A stretch of 64,000 nt of DNA from Cohnella herbarum (GTDB lineage Bacteria; Bacillota; Bacilli; Paenibacillales; Paenibacillaceae). Numbering within the stretch: the first letter of the stretch is position 1; every line of letters starts with the position of its first letter. The translations under genes and the position numbers were made by a program. Under the pieces are notes generated by a model. The model had not been told where the DNA came from, ran no database searches, and saw nothing but the letters and a program-made list of their open reading frames with translations. The stretch lies in NCBI RefSeq assembly GCF_012849095.1, contig NZ_CP051680.1, forward strand, positions 8,233,001 to 8,297,000. The letters run 5' to 3'. Positions 16,106 through 26,403 of the stretch are shown piece after piece.

Positions 16106-17515
16106 GTGGCTCTGGTGGACATTCAATTAACGTCGTTGCATTGGGTGTACCTAGCTTTTATCGCCTTTATTTTAGCGCTGCTGGTCAAACGGCGGGATAC
16201 GACGTTAATCTGCGTCGCGGGGATTTTCACTCTTGGCTTGATCGCGACGGAAAGCTTGAACGGTTCGGTATCCGGTATTTTCAACAGCTTTATCTATGCG
16301 ACTAAGGAATTGCTCGGGACGATCTTCATTATCTCGATTATCGTCGCCATGAGCCGCGTATTGATTATTACCGGGATTAACGAAACGATGGTTAGGCCGC
16401 TTACGGGTTTTCTGCGAACGCCGACGCTGGCTTTCTGGGGTATCGGGATCATTATGCTCGTTACGTCGCTGTTTTTCTGGCCATCTCCGGGGGTTGCCCT
16501 GATTGGTGCGGTGCTGCTTCCCGTAGCGCTGCGCGTCGGTTTGCCCGCTCTAGGAGCGGCCATCGCGATGAACCTGTTCGGACATGGCATCGCGCTTTCC
16601 GGCGACTATATCATTCAAGGCGCTCCCAAACTGACGGCGGACGCGGCCGGTCTGCCGGTGTCTCAAGTGATGGAGGCTAGCATCCCTCTTGTTATCATTA
16701 TGGGTTTGGTGACGACGATCGTCGCCTTCTGGATGATGCGCAAGGACATGAAAAACGGAAAGTGGAGAGACGGATTGGTAGCCGGAGCGGGAACCGGAGT
16801 CGAGGGCGGCGGAAAAACAACGGTCATTTTGCCGCATGCGATGAAACGGGTATTGGCGATCGTGATCCCGATTTTGTTCGCCATCGATGTGGTTGCCATG
16901 TTCGTGTTCGATCTCCAAGGCGGAGATGCCACCGCATTGATCGGCGGAACCGCGGTCATCATTCTTATCGGCGTGACGATGCTTGCCCATCGGAATAAAG
17001 GACTGGAGGAAACGACCTCGTATTTAATCGAGGGCTTTCAGTTCGGATTTCGCGTATTCGGACCGGTTATCCCGATCGCCGCTTTCTTCTACCTAGGGGA
17101 CTCGGCGTTCAAGGATTTATTCGGAGACGCGATGCTGCAAGGCTCGCACGGGATCGTCAACGACCTGGGCGTAGCGTTGGCGAATCACGTGCCGGTGAAC
17201 GGAGCGGTGGCCTCCGTTACTTTAACGGCAACCGGCGCGATTACGGGCCTGGATGGGTCGGGCTTCTCAGGCATCTCTCTCGTCGGCTCCATCGCGCACA
17301 TGTTCTCGACGGCCCTCGGAACGGGAGCCGCGACTTTAACCGCGCTCGGTCAGGTTGCCGCGATCTGGGTCGGCGGCGGAACGCTTATTCCGTGGGCGCT
17401 CATCCCGGCGGCTGCCATCTGCGGAGTAAGCCCGTTCGAGCTCGCTCGGCGCAACTTGAAACCGGTCGTTATCGGTCTTGCCGTAACGACGCTAGTGGCC
17501 ATATTTTTGGTTTGA
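16106..17515 (+). CDS. Putative multi-helix membrane transporter (family not recognised)
   Basis: About 469 residues and strongly hydrophobic, with some 11-13 likely membrane helices. Repeated half-motifs (MNLFGHGIALSGDYIIQGAP in the first half, LANHVPVNGAVASVTLTATG in the second) suggest an inverted-repeat transporter of the ion-transporter/gluconate-citrate permease type. Loops are short apart from one soluble stretch near residues 212-240 (MRKDMKNGKWRDG). Two GTG starts are possible: 16106, and 16115 with GGGGAG 8 bases upstream. The gene stands alone between a terminator and a hairpin-repeat array, so context gives no substrate. Confidence 0.6.
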   Translation: MALVDIQLTSLHWVYLAFIAFILALLVKRRDTTLICVAGIFTLGLIATESLNGSVSGIFNSFIYATKELLGTIFIISIIVAMSRVLIITGINETMVRPLTGFLRTPTLAFWGIGIIMLVTSLFFWPSPGVALIGAVLLPVALRVGLPALGAAIAMNLFGHGIALSGDYIIQGAPKLTADAAGLPVSQVMEASIPLVIIMGLVTTIVAFWMMRKDMKNGKWRDGLVAGAGTGVEGGGKTTVILPHAMKRVLAIVIPILFAIDVVAMFVFDLQGGDATALIGGTAVIILIGVTMLAHRNKGLEETTSYLIEGFQFGFRVFGPVIPIAAFFYLGDSAFKDLFGDAMLQGSHGIVNDLGVALANHVPVNGAVASVTLTATGAITGLDGSGFSGISLVGSIAHMFSTALGTGAATLTALGQVAAIWVGGGTLIPWALIPAAAICGVSPFELARRNLKPVVIGLAVTTLVAIFLV

Positions 17516-17545
17516 TTGGGGCGGAAAATAGGCGGCATCCCGCGC

Positions 17546-17770
17546 CATAGTCGGAAAAACCGACTATATGAGCGGGGCAATACGAATTCCCTTCGCCATA
17601 GTCGGAAAAGCCGACTATAAGAGCGGGGCAATAGGAATTCCCTTCGCCATAGTCGGAAAAACCGATTATAAGAGCGGGGCAATAGGAATTCCCTTCGCCA
17701 TAGTCGGAAAAACCGACTATAAGAGCGGAGCAATGGGAAATCCCTTCGCCATAGTCGGAAAAACTGACTA
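17546..17770. repeat. Tandem array of 51-bp hairpin repeats (4 full copies plus a partial)
   Basis: Copies start at 17546, 17597, 17648, 17699 and 17750, exactly 51 bases apart. Each opens with the dyad ATAGTCGG-AAAAA-CCGACTAT, an 8-bp stem with a 5-base loop, followed by about 28 bases ending CCCTTCGCC. Copies 3 and 5 carry single changes in one arm; the C-to-T change in copy 3 leaves a G-U pair. There are no unique spacers, so it is not CRISPR. Because 51 is a multiple of three, long repetitive ORFs appear on both strands; they have no start or ribosome-site support and are not taken as genes. The array lies between convergent genes. Confidence 0.9.
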
Positions 17771-17792
17771 TAAACCCAAGCCGATACCGGTC

Positions 17793-17836
17793 AAAGAAGA
17801 CCATCAGGATAAATTTCCTGACGGTCTTCTTTATTA
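17793..17836. terminator. Bidirectional terminator between transporter and neopullulanase genes
   Basis: AAAGAAGACC-A-TCAGGA pairs with TCCTGA-C-GGTCTTCTTT around TAAATT, with A-tract and T-tract on opposite sides. It can stop transcription from either side of this convergent junction. Confidence 0.9.
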
Positions 17837-17884
17837 TCCTAATAGTCGAATCAACTTATGATGTTGGTTCTCGCCATAACTTCC

Positions 17885-19633
17885 TTAGTTCGCTCTGAGG
17901 ATCGCGAATCCGACGGGAGGCAGCGCTACTTGCACCTTGGTTCCTGTCGAGTCGACCTGAGCCTCGCCGAAAACGACCTCATACGAGGAAGCTTTTCCAG
18001 CCGCGACAACAACGGTTGCATCGACGTTTCCGGCGTTCAGCGCGATAAAGAACTTCTCGCAGTCATACTCGCGCGCGAAGGCTACCGCTTGGATGCCTGA
18101 TTCGGAATAAAGCAGCTCGTACGTTCCGTCTCTTAGAGCGCGGTGGTCTTTGCGAAGCTTGATGAGTTCCGCGAAGAAGCGGAACAGATCCCGATCCTGC
18201 TTCGACTCGTCCCATTCCATGCATTTGCGGCAACCGGGATCGTGCTCTCCGGTCAAACCGACTTCGTCGCCGTAGTATACGCAAGGCGTTCCCGATAACG
18301 TGAATTGAATTACGGTCGCAAGCTTCATCCGCCGCTTATCTTCCCCGCATATCGTGAGCAATCTCGGGGTGTCATGGCTGCCGAGCAGGTTAAAGGCGAC
18401 TTCGGCTGCTTGTTGCGGGTAAGCGGCATGCAAGTATCCGACCAGATCCGCGAATTGGCGTCCGTCGCGGGTTTCCTTCACGGCATAATCAAGTATCGCG
18501 TCGGTTAGCGGATAATTCATGACCGCATCGAATTGATCGCCGGCCAGCCAAGGCTGGGAATCGTGCCAGATTTCCCCGAGGATGTACGCTTCCGGGTTCG
18601 CGGCTTTGACCACGTCGCGGAATTTCCTCCAGAAACGGTGGTCCACCTCGTTGGCAACGTCCAAGCGCCAGCCGTCTACTCCGATCTCTTCGATCCAATA
18701 GCGGGCGACTTCGAGCAAATATTGCTGCACCTCGGCATTTTCCGTGTTCAGCTTGGGCATATGCGCCTCGAAGGCGAACGTATCGTAAGTCGGTACGCGA
18801 TCCCGGACTTCGAGGGGGAATTCGCGTACGTGGAACCAATCCGCGTAGCGGGACTCCGCGCCGTTCTCCTTCACGTCGAGGAACGGAGGGAACCGACCGC
18901 CGCTATGGTTGAAGACGGCATCCAGCAGAACCTTGATCCCGCGCGAGTGACAGGCTTCCACCAATTCCTTCATTTTCTCGTTCGTGCCGAAATGCGGATC
19001 GATCTTGAGATAGTCGATCGTATCGTATTTGTGGTTGGTCGGGGCTTCGAATAGCGGATTAAAATAAATCGCGTTAACGCCAAGCTCGGTAAGATAGTCA
19101 AGATGGTCGATGATTCCTTGCAAATCCCCGCCGAAGAAATTGTGCGGTTTCGGTTCGCCTCCCCAAGGTTCCGCATCTTCGGGATCGATCGATGGATCTC
19201 CGTTGGCGAAGCGCTCGGGGAAAATTTGATAGAAAATGGCATCTTTGACCCACGATGGCGGGGTAAACACGTCCGCGGGATTGAGAAAAGGGAAATCGAA
19301 ATAAAGGTTTTGGTTTTCAGGTTCGCTCTCGTGGAACCCTTGTTCGTTTAGCCATATCGTATCGTTAGCGGATTGAAACTTAAAACCGTATTTCAGCCTG
19401 CGAAAAGTCGGTTTGACTTCCGCATGCCAGTAGTCGAATAAGTGATCCCGAGAAATGACGTTCATGTCGATCTTTTGCGAGCCTATGACGGACCAACTGT
19501 ATTTATCGCCATGGATTAAGGTAACTTTGACGACATCATCCCTTTTGGTGCGGACGCGTATATGGATCGTTTCGCGGTCGTAAGCATAGGACCAGTTATT
19601 TTTCGGACGGTGGTAAATGGCTTCTCTAAGCAT
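17885..19633 (-). CDS. Neopullulanase/cyclomaltodextrinase/maltogenic amylase (GH13_20)
   Basis: 582 residues beginning MLREAIYHRPKNNWSYAYD, the typical start of this family. An N-terminal CBM34-like domain (1-120) precedes the GH13 barrel: the YFNPLFEAPTNHKYDTIDY segment, region I DAVFNHSG, region II DGWRLDVANEVD (nucleophile Asp), region III LGEIWHDS (acid/base Glu) and region IV NLLGSHDTPRLL. There is no signal peptide, so it acts in the cytoplasm on imported maltodextrins or cyclodextrins and complements the maltodextrin transporter nearby. I chose the start at 19633 for the family N-terminus and a GGAG 8 bases upstream; the open frame continues to 19795 only through the leader. Confidence 0.93.
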   Translation of the reverse strand: MLREAIYHRPKNNWSYAYDRETIHIRVRTKRDDVVKVTLIHGDKYSWSVIGSQKIDMNVISRDHLFDYWHAEVKPTFRRLKYGFKFQSANDTIWLNEQGFHESEPENQNLYFDFPFLNPADVFTPPSWVKDAIFYQIFPERFANGDPSIDPEDAEPWGGEPKPHNFFGGDLQGIIDHLDYLTELGVNAIYFNPLFEAPTNHKYDTIDYLKIDPHFGTNEKMKELVEACHSRGIKVLLDAVFNHSGGRFPPFLDVKENGAESRYADWFHVREFPLEVRDRVPTYDTFAFEAHMPKLNTENAEVQQYLLEVARYWIEEIGVDGWRLDVANEVDHRFWRKFRDVVKAANPEAYILGEIWHDSQPWLAGDQFDAVMNYPLTDAILDYAVKETRDGRQFADLVGYLHAAYPQQAAEVAFNLLGSHDTPRLLTICGEDKRRMKLATVIQFTLSGTPCVYYGDEVGLTGEHDPGCRKCMEWDESKQDRDLFRFFAELIKLRKDHRALRDGTYELLYSESGIQAVAFAREYDCEKFFIALNAGNVDATVVVAAGKASSYEVVFGEAQVDSTGTKVQVALPPVGFAILRAN

Positions 19634-19683
19634 GGTAGGAGCTCCTTTTGTCTGAGAAATAAGGCTAGTCTTTCCAGAAAAAC

Positions 19684-19729
19684 AAAAAAAGGCGCAACCC
19701 GGGAACGTTCGCTCCGAGGTTGTGCCTTT
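19684..19729 (-). terminator. Terminator-like hairpin in the leader of the neopullulanase gene
   Basis: Read on the minus strand, AAAGGCACAACC pairs with GGTTGCGCCTTT and is followed by TTTTTGTTTTT: a complete intrinsic terminator 50 bases before the neopullulanase start. A TATAAT (19778-19773) lies upstream with only a weak -35, so this is a 5' leader rather than the end of another gene. An earlier AAAGGCAC copy near 19760-19753 could pair with the same 3' arm, which would allow attenuation. Confidence 0.6.
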
Positions 19730-19910
19730 GGTCGTTAGACTGGGCAACAGTGCCTTTAACTTTGATTTCTGTATTATACGATATAATGTACCCAATTGGA
19801 ATCACTAAAAAAAATGAACCGAACCGACCCAACCGACATCTAACTTAAAGAGGTCGTTCATAAAGTCGACTTTTGATCACGAAGGGAAGTAAAAGAGGGG
19901 AGGAGCTCCA

Positions 19911-20450
19911 TTGTCGGAACTGGCGTGGAAGACGGATGTGCAATTGGCGTGTTCCGGCGACCGGGATGCCTTTGCCAGGCTCATACGCGAGATGCAAAAC
20001 GAACTGTACGGAATGGCCAGAACGTTGCTGAACAAGGATGAAGATTGCGCCGACGCGATCCAAGAGGCGATTCTGAAAGCTTACAAGGGCATACCGAAGC
20101 TTAGGGAACCGGGGTATTTTCGGACTTGGATGCTGCGGATTCTGATTCACGAATGCCGGCAAATCTATCGCAAGCAGAAGCGAACGTCCCCCTCGGATAA
20201 CTTGCCGGAAAGAGCGGCGAAGGCGACGGAGAGCGATCTGGACCTAAGACAAGCCGTCGAAAGGTTGGAAGAGCCGCTGAGATTGTTAGTTAAGCTCCAT
20301 TATTTCGCGGATTTGCCGTTATCGCAGATCGCGGAGATGATGGACGTGTCCGAAGGGACGTTGAAATCGAGACTGCATCGGGCAAGGCGTTATTTGGCAA
20401 AATGGTTGAATCTGCCGGAGAGAGGGGAAGTCGGATATGAGTTCCAATGA
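19911..20450 (+). CDS. ECF-type RNA polymerase sigma factor
   Basis: 179 residues. Region 2 reads DCADAIQEAILKAYKGIPKL followed by YFRTWMLRILIHECRQIYRK, and region 4 reads LPLSQIAEMMDVSEGTLKSR. This two-domain layout without region 1 or 3 is that of group 4 (SigV/SigW-like) sigma factors. The start is TTG 19911 behind GGGAGGAG. It overlaps by 14 bases a gene for a one-helix membrane protein with a DUF4179 domain, the usual cognate anti-sigma partner. GAACCG-rich repeats just upstream (19814-19840) might include an autoregulated promoter, but I could not assign -35/-10 with confidence. Confidence 0.9.
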   Translation: MSELAWKTDVQLACSGDRDAFARLIREMQNELYGMARTLLNKDEDCADAIQEAILKAYKGIPKLREPGYFRTWMLRILIHECRQIYRKQKRTSPSDNLPERAAKATESDLDLRQAVERLEEPLRLLVKLHYFADLPLSQIAEMMDVSEGTLKSRLHRARRYLAKWLNLPERGEVGYEFQ

Positions 20451-21783
20451 ATTGGACTTGCTTCTTAGGGACGGAGGGCTGGCTAAGTCGTCGCTCTTGC
20501 CTTCGATCGTGACTAAGCGAATCGAGGAGACGTTACATAGTTTGCCTGCAAGAAGCACGTTAGAACGCAGGACGAAACGGTTACGCGCTTATGCGATAAC
20601 GGCCGCGTCCATAGCGGTTGTCGGAGGGGCGTTCGCGAGTTACGTCGTATTTTCAAGGGATCAGCCCACGGATATGGCGATATTGCCGCAACGCAGCGCA
20701 ACAGAGCACCAATCGGAAACCGTTCGGACCCCCGTGATCGGCTCCTTGCTGGATGATTCGGATATGGAGAAGAACGGGCCGAGCGTAACGGATCAAGGAA
20801 TTACGCTAATGATTCGAGACGTTACTTATGATGGCTATGAGATGGCGATACGGTATTCCGTTAAAGCGGATAAGGAAATAGACGGTTACTATATGGATGC
20901 AGTCTTGGCCATGGATAATCGCGAGATTGGAAAAGTAGGTTACGTAAATTCGAAGGAACAAAATCAATTGAATCACCGTTACGAGAAGTTCGATTCCGAC
21001 CGATACGAAGGCGCCATAAATACTTGGAAGCTGGGTTACTCGGATTATCGTCCGAAGTCCTTTCGCTTAAAAGTGAACGCCACGAATATTGGCGGCCAAG
21101 CCGGACAGTGGTCGTTGGATATTCCCGTATCCCGAACCCCGGACATTATCGAAATCAATCCCGATCTAACCAAGAAGGATGATGTAGGCACCCTTGCAAT
21201 CGATAGAATCGTCCTCTCGAAACTGTCCATGCAATTGCATTATCGATTCGAGCATAATGGGCCGGACGACGAATCTTGGTTAGGGGTAGAGGTGACCGAC
21301 GAGCAAGGCTATCATTACGGAAGTCACGTATCGAGAAGCGATCACGACTTAGGATATATGGATCTGATACCCGTGACGAACGGAGCAAAAACCTTGATTG
21401 TTCGTCCATTCTATGACGACGACCGAAACAATATTAACATAGAGTTAGCGGACCTCTATCATACTTCGATGCTAAGGCAGCCAACGGAAGACGAACCTCT
21501 GATTCTTCCTATGGGAGAAGCGGGAGATCTGAAAATTACGAAAATCGAGTACTTGGCGGACAAAACGGTCGTTTATACGAAGGATCCTATTCCAAGCGGT
21601 TCAGGGTTTGCCATCCAAGACGAGAACGGCAATCTGGTTCCTATTATCACGTTGGCAATAGACGGGGAGACCGAGTTTAAACCGATCCCCAAGGATGCCC
21701 GGTTGACGTTCCTTACCCGGCCGACTTTCCCTCGGATCTATATCCCCGAGCTCGAGGTGCGCGTAGACTTGCCCCAACGGTAA
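20437..21783 (+). CDS. DUF4179-type membrane protein, probable anti-sigma factor
   Basis: 448 residues. A cytoplasmic N-terminal segment of about 48 residues (NELDLLLRDGGLAKSSLLPS) would bind the sigma factor. It is followed by one membrane helix (YAITAASIAVVGGAFASYVV, about 49-70) and a long extracellular part, with ITLMIRDVTYDGYEMAIRYS typical of DUF4179/DUF5643 domains. The overlap with the sigma gene implies coupled synthesis. The outside domain presumably senses an envelope stress. The signal and the release protease are unknown. Confidence 0.8.
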   Translation: MSSNELDLLLRDGGLAKSSLLPSIVTKRIEETLHSLPARSTLERRTKRLRAYAITAASIAVVGGAFASYVVFSRDQPTDMAILPQRSATEHQSETVRTPVIGSLLDDSDMEKNGPSVTDQGITLMIRDVTYDGYEMAIRYSVKADKEIDGYYMDAVLAMDNREIGKVGYVNSKEQNQLNHRYEKFDSDRYEGAINTWKLGYSDYRPKSFRLKVNATNIGGQAGQWSLDIPVSRTPDIIEINPDLTKKDDVGTLAIDRIVLSKLSMQLHYRFEHNGPDDESWLGVEVTDEQGYHYGSHVSRSDHDLGYMDLIPVTNGAKTLIVRPFYDDDRNNINIELADLYHTSMLRQPTEDEPLILPMGEAGDLKITKIEYLADKTVVYTKDPIPSGSGFAIQDENGNLVPIITLAIDGETEFKPIPKDARLTFLTRPTFPRIYIPELEVRVDLPQR

Positions 21784-21825
21784 TTGTGATATAATGCAGG
21801 AACAATGTTGGGTAATGGGGGAAAG

Positions 21826-22398
21826 ATGAAAGTGGATAATCCGATCGCGTTAAGAGAATGGGCGGTAGCCGTCAAGGCGCTCGAGGCAGGCAGGCAAGTC
21901 ATCGTATTGCGCAAAGGCGGAATTTCCGAGGAGACTAAGGAATTCAGGTTGGAGAGCCCGCGGTTTTATTTATTTCCTTCCTTCGAGCATCAAAGACCTC
22001 ACCTGGTCAAATTGGAAGCGAGCGATATGGTCGCTTTAACGCAAGCCGAGGCGGAGCAATTCACTGGCCAGGTTCGCATCTCTTCCTTCGCGGAAGTCGT
22101 CGAAGATATCGAAATCACGGATACGGAGACGTTGCAAAGATTAGACGACCTGCATGTATGGACGGAGGATTACGCGGAGGAACGGTTAAAGTGGAAAAAA
22201 ACGAAACCTCTGCACGTCTTGATCCTTAGGGTGTATAAGTTGGACGCACCGCAGGTTATTCCGATGCGGGAAAGCTACGGCGGTTGTAAATCATGGCATC
22301 GTCTCGAGGACATCTTAACGGTGCCGATGAAACCCGTTTTGAGCGATAGCGAATTCGAACGGCAAGTCGAAGCGGTAAGAAAACAAATCCTTGAATAA
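21826..22398 (+). CDS. DUF1802 family protein
   Basis: About 190 residues beginning NPIALREWAVAVKALEAGRQ followed by VIVLRKGGISEE, the conserved opening of DUF1802 proteins. ATG 21826 is close behind GGGGGAAAG; a GTG at 21832 has better spacing. The family has no established function. There is no signal peptide or membrane helix, so it is a cytosolic protein. It lies 42 bases after the anti-sigma gene and could be co-transcribed. A terminator follows. Confidence 0.75.
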   Translation: MKVDNPIALREWAVAVKALEAGRQVIVLRKGGISEETKEFRLESPRFYLFPSFEHQRPHLVKLEASDMVALTQAEAEQFTGQVRISSFAEVVEDIEITDTETLQRLDDLHVWTEDYAEERLKWKKTKPLHVLILRVYKLDAPQVIPMRESYGGCKSWHRLEDILTVPMKPVLSDSEFERQVEAVRKQILE

Positions 22399-22413
22399 GT
22401 CAAAATGACCATT

Positions 22414-22460
22414 CCGGACCTTCTTTTCCTAGCGGGAAGAGGCCCGGTTTGCTTTTTTGG
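22414..22460 (+). terminator. Probable terminator after DUF1802 gene
   Basis: CCGGACCTTCTT pairs imperfectly with AAGAGGCCCGG, followed by TTTGCTTTTTT. It separates the DUF1802 gene from the suf promoter. Confidence 0.65.
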
Positions 22461-22482
22461 CGTTTCTTTCATAAAATTGTTA

Positions 22483-22520
22483 TTGAGAATCATTGAGAAT
22501 CAGTTTAGAATGATTATAAA
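22483..22520 (+). promoter_or_regulatory. suf operon promoter region with overlapping Fur-like boxes
   Basis: Two offset promoters can be read: TTGAGA (22483) -17- TAGAAT (22506), and TTGAGA (22493) -16- TATAAA (22515). TTAGAATGATTATAA (22505-22519) matches 12 of 15 Fur consensus positions, and TGAGAATCATTGAGA (22484-22498) is a weaker copy. Iron-responsive control of suf is therefore likely. A small hairpin AAGTCG-GAAATA-CGACTT follows at 22547-22564 in the leader. Confidence 0.6.
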
Positions 22521-22608
22521 TAAGGATTAGATAAGCGGGGCTCAATAAGTCGGAAATACGACTTGTCGAACCGCTTCCGTAGATCCTGTAGAAACCTGGA
22601 GGTAACGT

Positions 22609-23388
22609 ATGTCTACTCAATTCGAAATTCAAGGGCTTAAATCGTCCATAGAGGGCAAAGAGATTTTGAAAGGAATCGACCTTAAAATAAAAGGCGGCGA
22701 AGTTCATGCGATCATGGGCCCCAACGGTACCGGTAAAAGCACGTTGGCATCCGCGCTCATGGGACATCCTAAATATGAGGTAACCGACGGTTCCGTAACG
22801 CTGAACGGGGAAGACGTATTGGATATGGGAGTGGACGAGCGTGCTCGCGCAGGTCTATTCCTAGCCATGCAGTATCCTAGCGAAATTACCGGAGTGACGA
22901 ACGCCGACTTCTTGCGCAGCGCCATCAACGCCCGTCGCGAGGAAGGCAACGAGATTTCCCTCATTAAATTCGTTCGCCAAATGGAAGGCAAAATGAAAGA
23001 GCTTGAAATGAACCCAGAGTTCATGCATCGCTACTTGAACGAAGGCTTCTCCGGCGGAGAGAAAAAACGGAACGAAATTTTGCAAATGATGCTGCTAGAG
23101 CCTAAACTCGTTATTTTGGACGAAATCGACTCCGGTCTCGACATCGATGCCCTTCGCATCGTAGCCGAAGGCGTGAACGCGATGCGTTCCGAAGATCGCG
23201 GTTTCTTGATCATCACTCACTATCAGCGGTTGCTGAACTATATTACGCCTGATTACGTACACGTTATGATGCAGGGCCGCATCGTGAAATCCGGCGGACC
23301 GGAGCTAGCGCAACGTCTCGAAGCTGAAGGTTACGATTGGGTTAAAGAAGAACTGGGCATCGTCGACGAGACCGTCGGCCAAGCTTAA
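22609..23388 (+). CDS. sufC: Fe-S cluster assembly ATPase SufC
   Basis: 259 residues, an ABC-type ATPase with Walker [10 protein letters not shown] (37-45), signature FSGGEKKR (147-154) and Walker [14 protein letters not shown]. It forms the SufBCD scaffold on which iron-sulfur clusters are built in the cytosol. It is the first gene of sufCDSUB, with GGAGG upstream of its ATG and a 20-base gap to sufD. Length and motifs are standard. Confidence 0.97.
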   Translation: MSTQFEIQGLKSSIEGKEILKGIDLKIKGGEVHAIMGPNGTGKSTLASALMGHPKYEVTDGSVTLNGEDVLDMGVDERARAGLFLAMQYPSEITGVTNADFLRSAINARREEGNEISLIKFVRQMEGKMKELEMNPEFMHRYLNEGFSGGEKKRNEILQMMLLEPKLVILDEIDSGLDIDALRIVAEGVNAMRSEDRGFLIITHYQRLLNYITPDYVHVMMQGRIVKSGGPELAQRLEAEGYDWVKEELGIVDETVGQA

Positions 23389-23408
23389 TAGAGGGGGGCA
23401 AAGCAATC

Positions 23409-24713
23409 ATGAGTACACCAACCACCTCTTTCGGCCGCGAGGCGGCTGCCAGTATCGCGCGCAGCAAGAACGAGCCGGCTTGGCTCGTCGCCTTGCGCGA
23501 AGAAGCCGGACAATTGGCAACGGAATTAAATCTTCCGAAGCCGGAGAAGCTTCCGTTAACGCGTTGGACGTTGGATCAATACGGCGTGAACCGTGCGGGA
23601 CAGAACGCGGGTTCCGTTTCCGACTTGCCTGCCGCGATCGTGGCATTGTTGCCTGAAGAAAACAGCGGCGCGTTAATCGTTCAACATAATTCTTCCGTCG
23701 TCTACACGCACCTGTCCGAAGAACTTAAGGCGCAAGGCGTTATTCTGTCCAGCTTGGAAGACGCTGCCCGTAACCACGAAGAACTGTTTCGCAAGCATTT
23801 CATGACGCAATATACGAAAGATGAACATAAATTGGCTGCCGTGCATGCCGCATTGTGGAACGGCGGAGTGTTCTTGTACGTGCCTCGCAACGTGAGCATC
23901 GAAGCGCCGATTCAAGCGCTATTGTTCGCGGACGATGCCGAAGCGACGTTCATGCCTCACGTTCTCGTCATCGCGGATAACAACAGCCGTTTCTCCTTCG
24001 TCGAGCAGGTTGCATCCTCCTTGGGAGAAACGTCATCTACGCTGCTTCATAACAGCGCGGTTGAAGTGTTCGCTAAAGCTGGCGCGGTCGTTCAATACGC
24101 CGCCGTTCACGAGATGGACATCAGCGCGATCGACATCGCTTACCGTCGCGCGATTCTGGACAGCGATGCCCGGATCGAGTGGATCGTCGGGGATTTGCAT
24201 AACGGGAATTCCATTACGGATACGAAATCCGTGCTTAAAGGCAACGGATCGACGTCCGATTCCAAAATTATTTCCATCGGCACGGGAAATCAGCGCATGA
24301 GCCTGACGACGCAAGCCGTTCACTTCGGTCGTTCAACCGAGAGCGATATGATTACGCGCGCGGTCATGAAAGAAGAAGCGACCGCGATTATTAACGGGAT
24401 TACGAAGATCGAGAAAGGCGCGACGAAAGCGAACGGCCAACAAACGGAGAAAGTTCTGATGTTGAGCCCGAAAGCGCGCGGAGACGCCAACCCGATTCTT
24501 CTCATCGACGAAGACGATGTTAAAGCAGGACACGCCGCTAGCGTTGGTCAAGTTAACGCCGATCAAATCTATTATTTGATGTCACGGGGCATTGCTCGTA
24601 CCGAAGCGGAACGCCTTATCATTCACGGATTCCTTGATCCGGTCGTATCGGAGATTCCGCTGAAAGGGCTGCGAGAGCAACTGCACCGCATCCTCGAAAG
24701 AAAGCTGGGCTAA
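23409..24713 (+). CDS. sufD: Fe-S cluster assembly protein SufD
   Basis: 434 residues. The N-terminal helical part (residues 1-110) is variable. The C-terminal beta-helix domain shares repeats with SufB (SDSKIISIGTGNQRMSLTTQ, then GEVKATVGQ-like GHAASVGQVNADQIYYLMSR), the SufB/SufD family hallmark. It partners SufB and SufC in the scaffold complex and has been linked to iron delivery in other species. It lies between sufC and sufS, only 3 bases from sufS. Confidence 0.96.
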   Translation: MSTPTTSFGREAAASIARSKNEPAWLVALREEAGQLATELNLPKPEKLPLTRWTLDQYGVNRAGQNAGSVSDLPAAIVALLPEENSGALIVQHNSSVVYTHLSEELKAQGVILSSLEDAARNHEELFRKHFMTQYTKDEHKLAAVHAALWNGGVFLYVPRNVSIEAPIQALLFADDAEATFMPHVLVIADNNSRFSFVEQVASSLGETSSTLLHNSAVEVFAKAGAVVQYAAVHEMDISAIDIAYRRAILDSDARIEWIVGDLHNGNSITDTKSVLKGNGSTSDSKIISIGTGNQRMSLTTQAVHFGRSTESDMITRAVMKEEATAIINGITKIEKGATKANGQQTEKVLMLSPKARGDANPILLIDEDDVKAGHAASVGQVNADQIYYLMSRGIARTEAERLIIHGFLDPVVSEIPLKGLREQLHRILERKLG

Positions 24714-26385
<1,672 letters not shown>

Positions 26386-26403
26386 ACAAGGAGGTTGATG
26401 ATT

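Noticed and set aside
15821..16126. 101-codon minus-strand frame in the transporter leader
   Set aside because: No ribosome site, no similarity that I recognise, and it runs through the hairpin-rich region.
17546..17770. CRISPR array
   Set aside because: Copies are contiguous and near identical with no unique spacers, and no cas genes are nearby.
17350..17861. Repetitive 17-residue-repeat proteins on both strands over the 51-bp array
   Set aside because: They exist only because the repeat length is divisible by three. Several frames are open at once, none has a supported start, and one runs into the end of the transporter gene.
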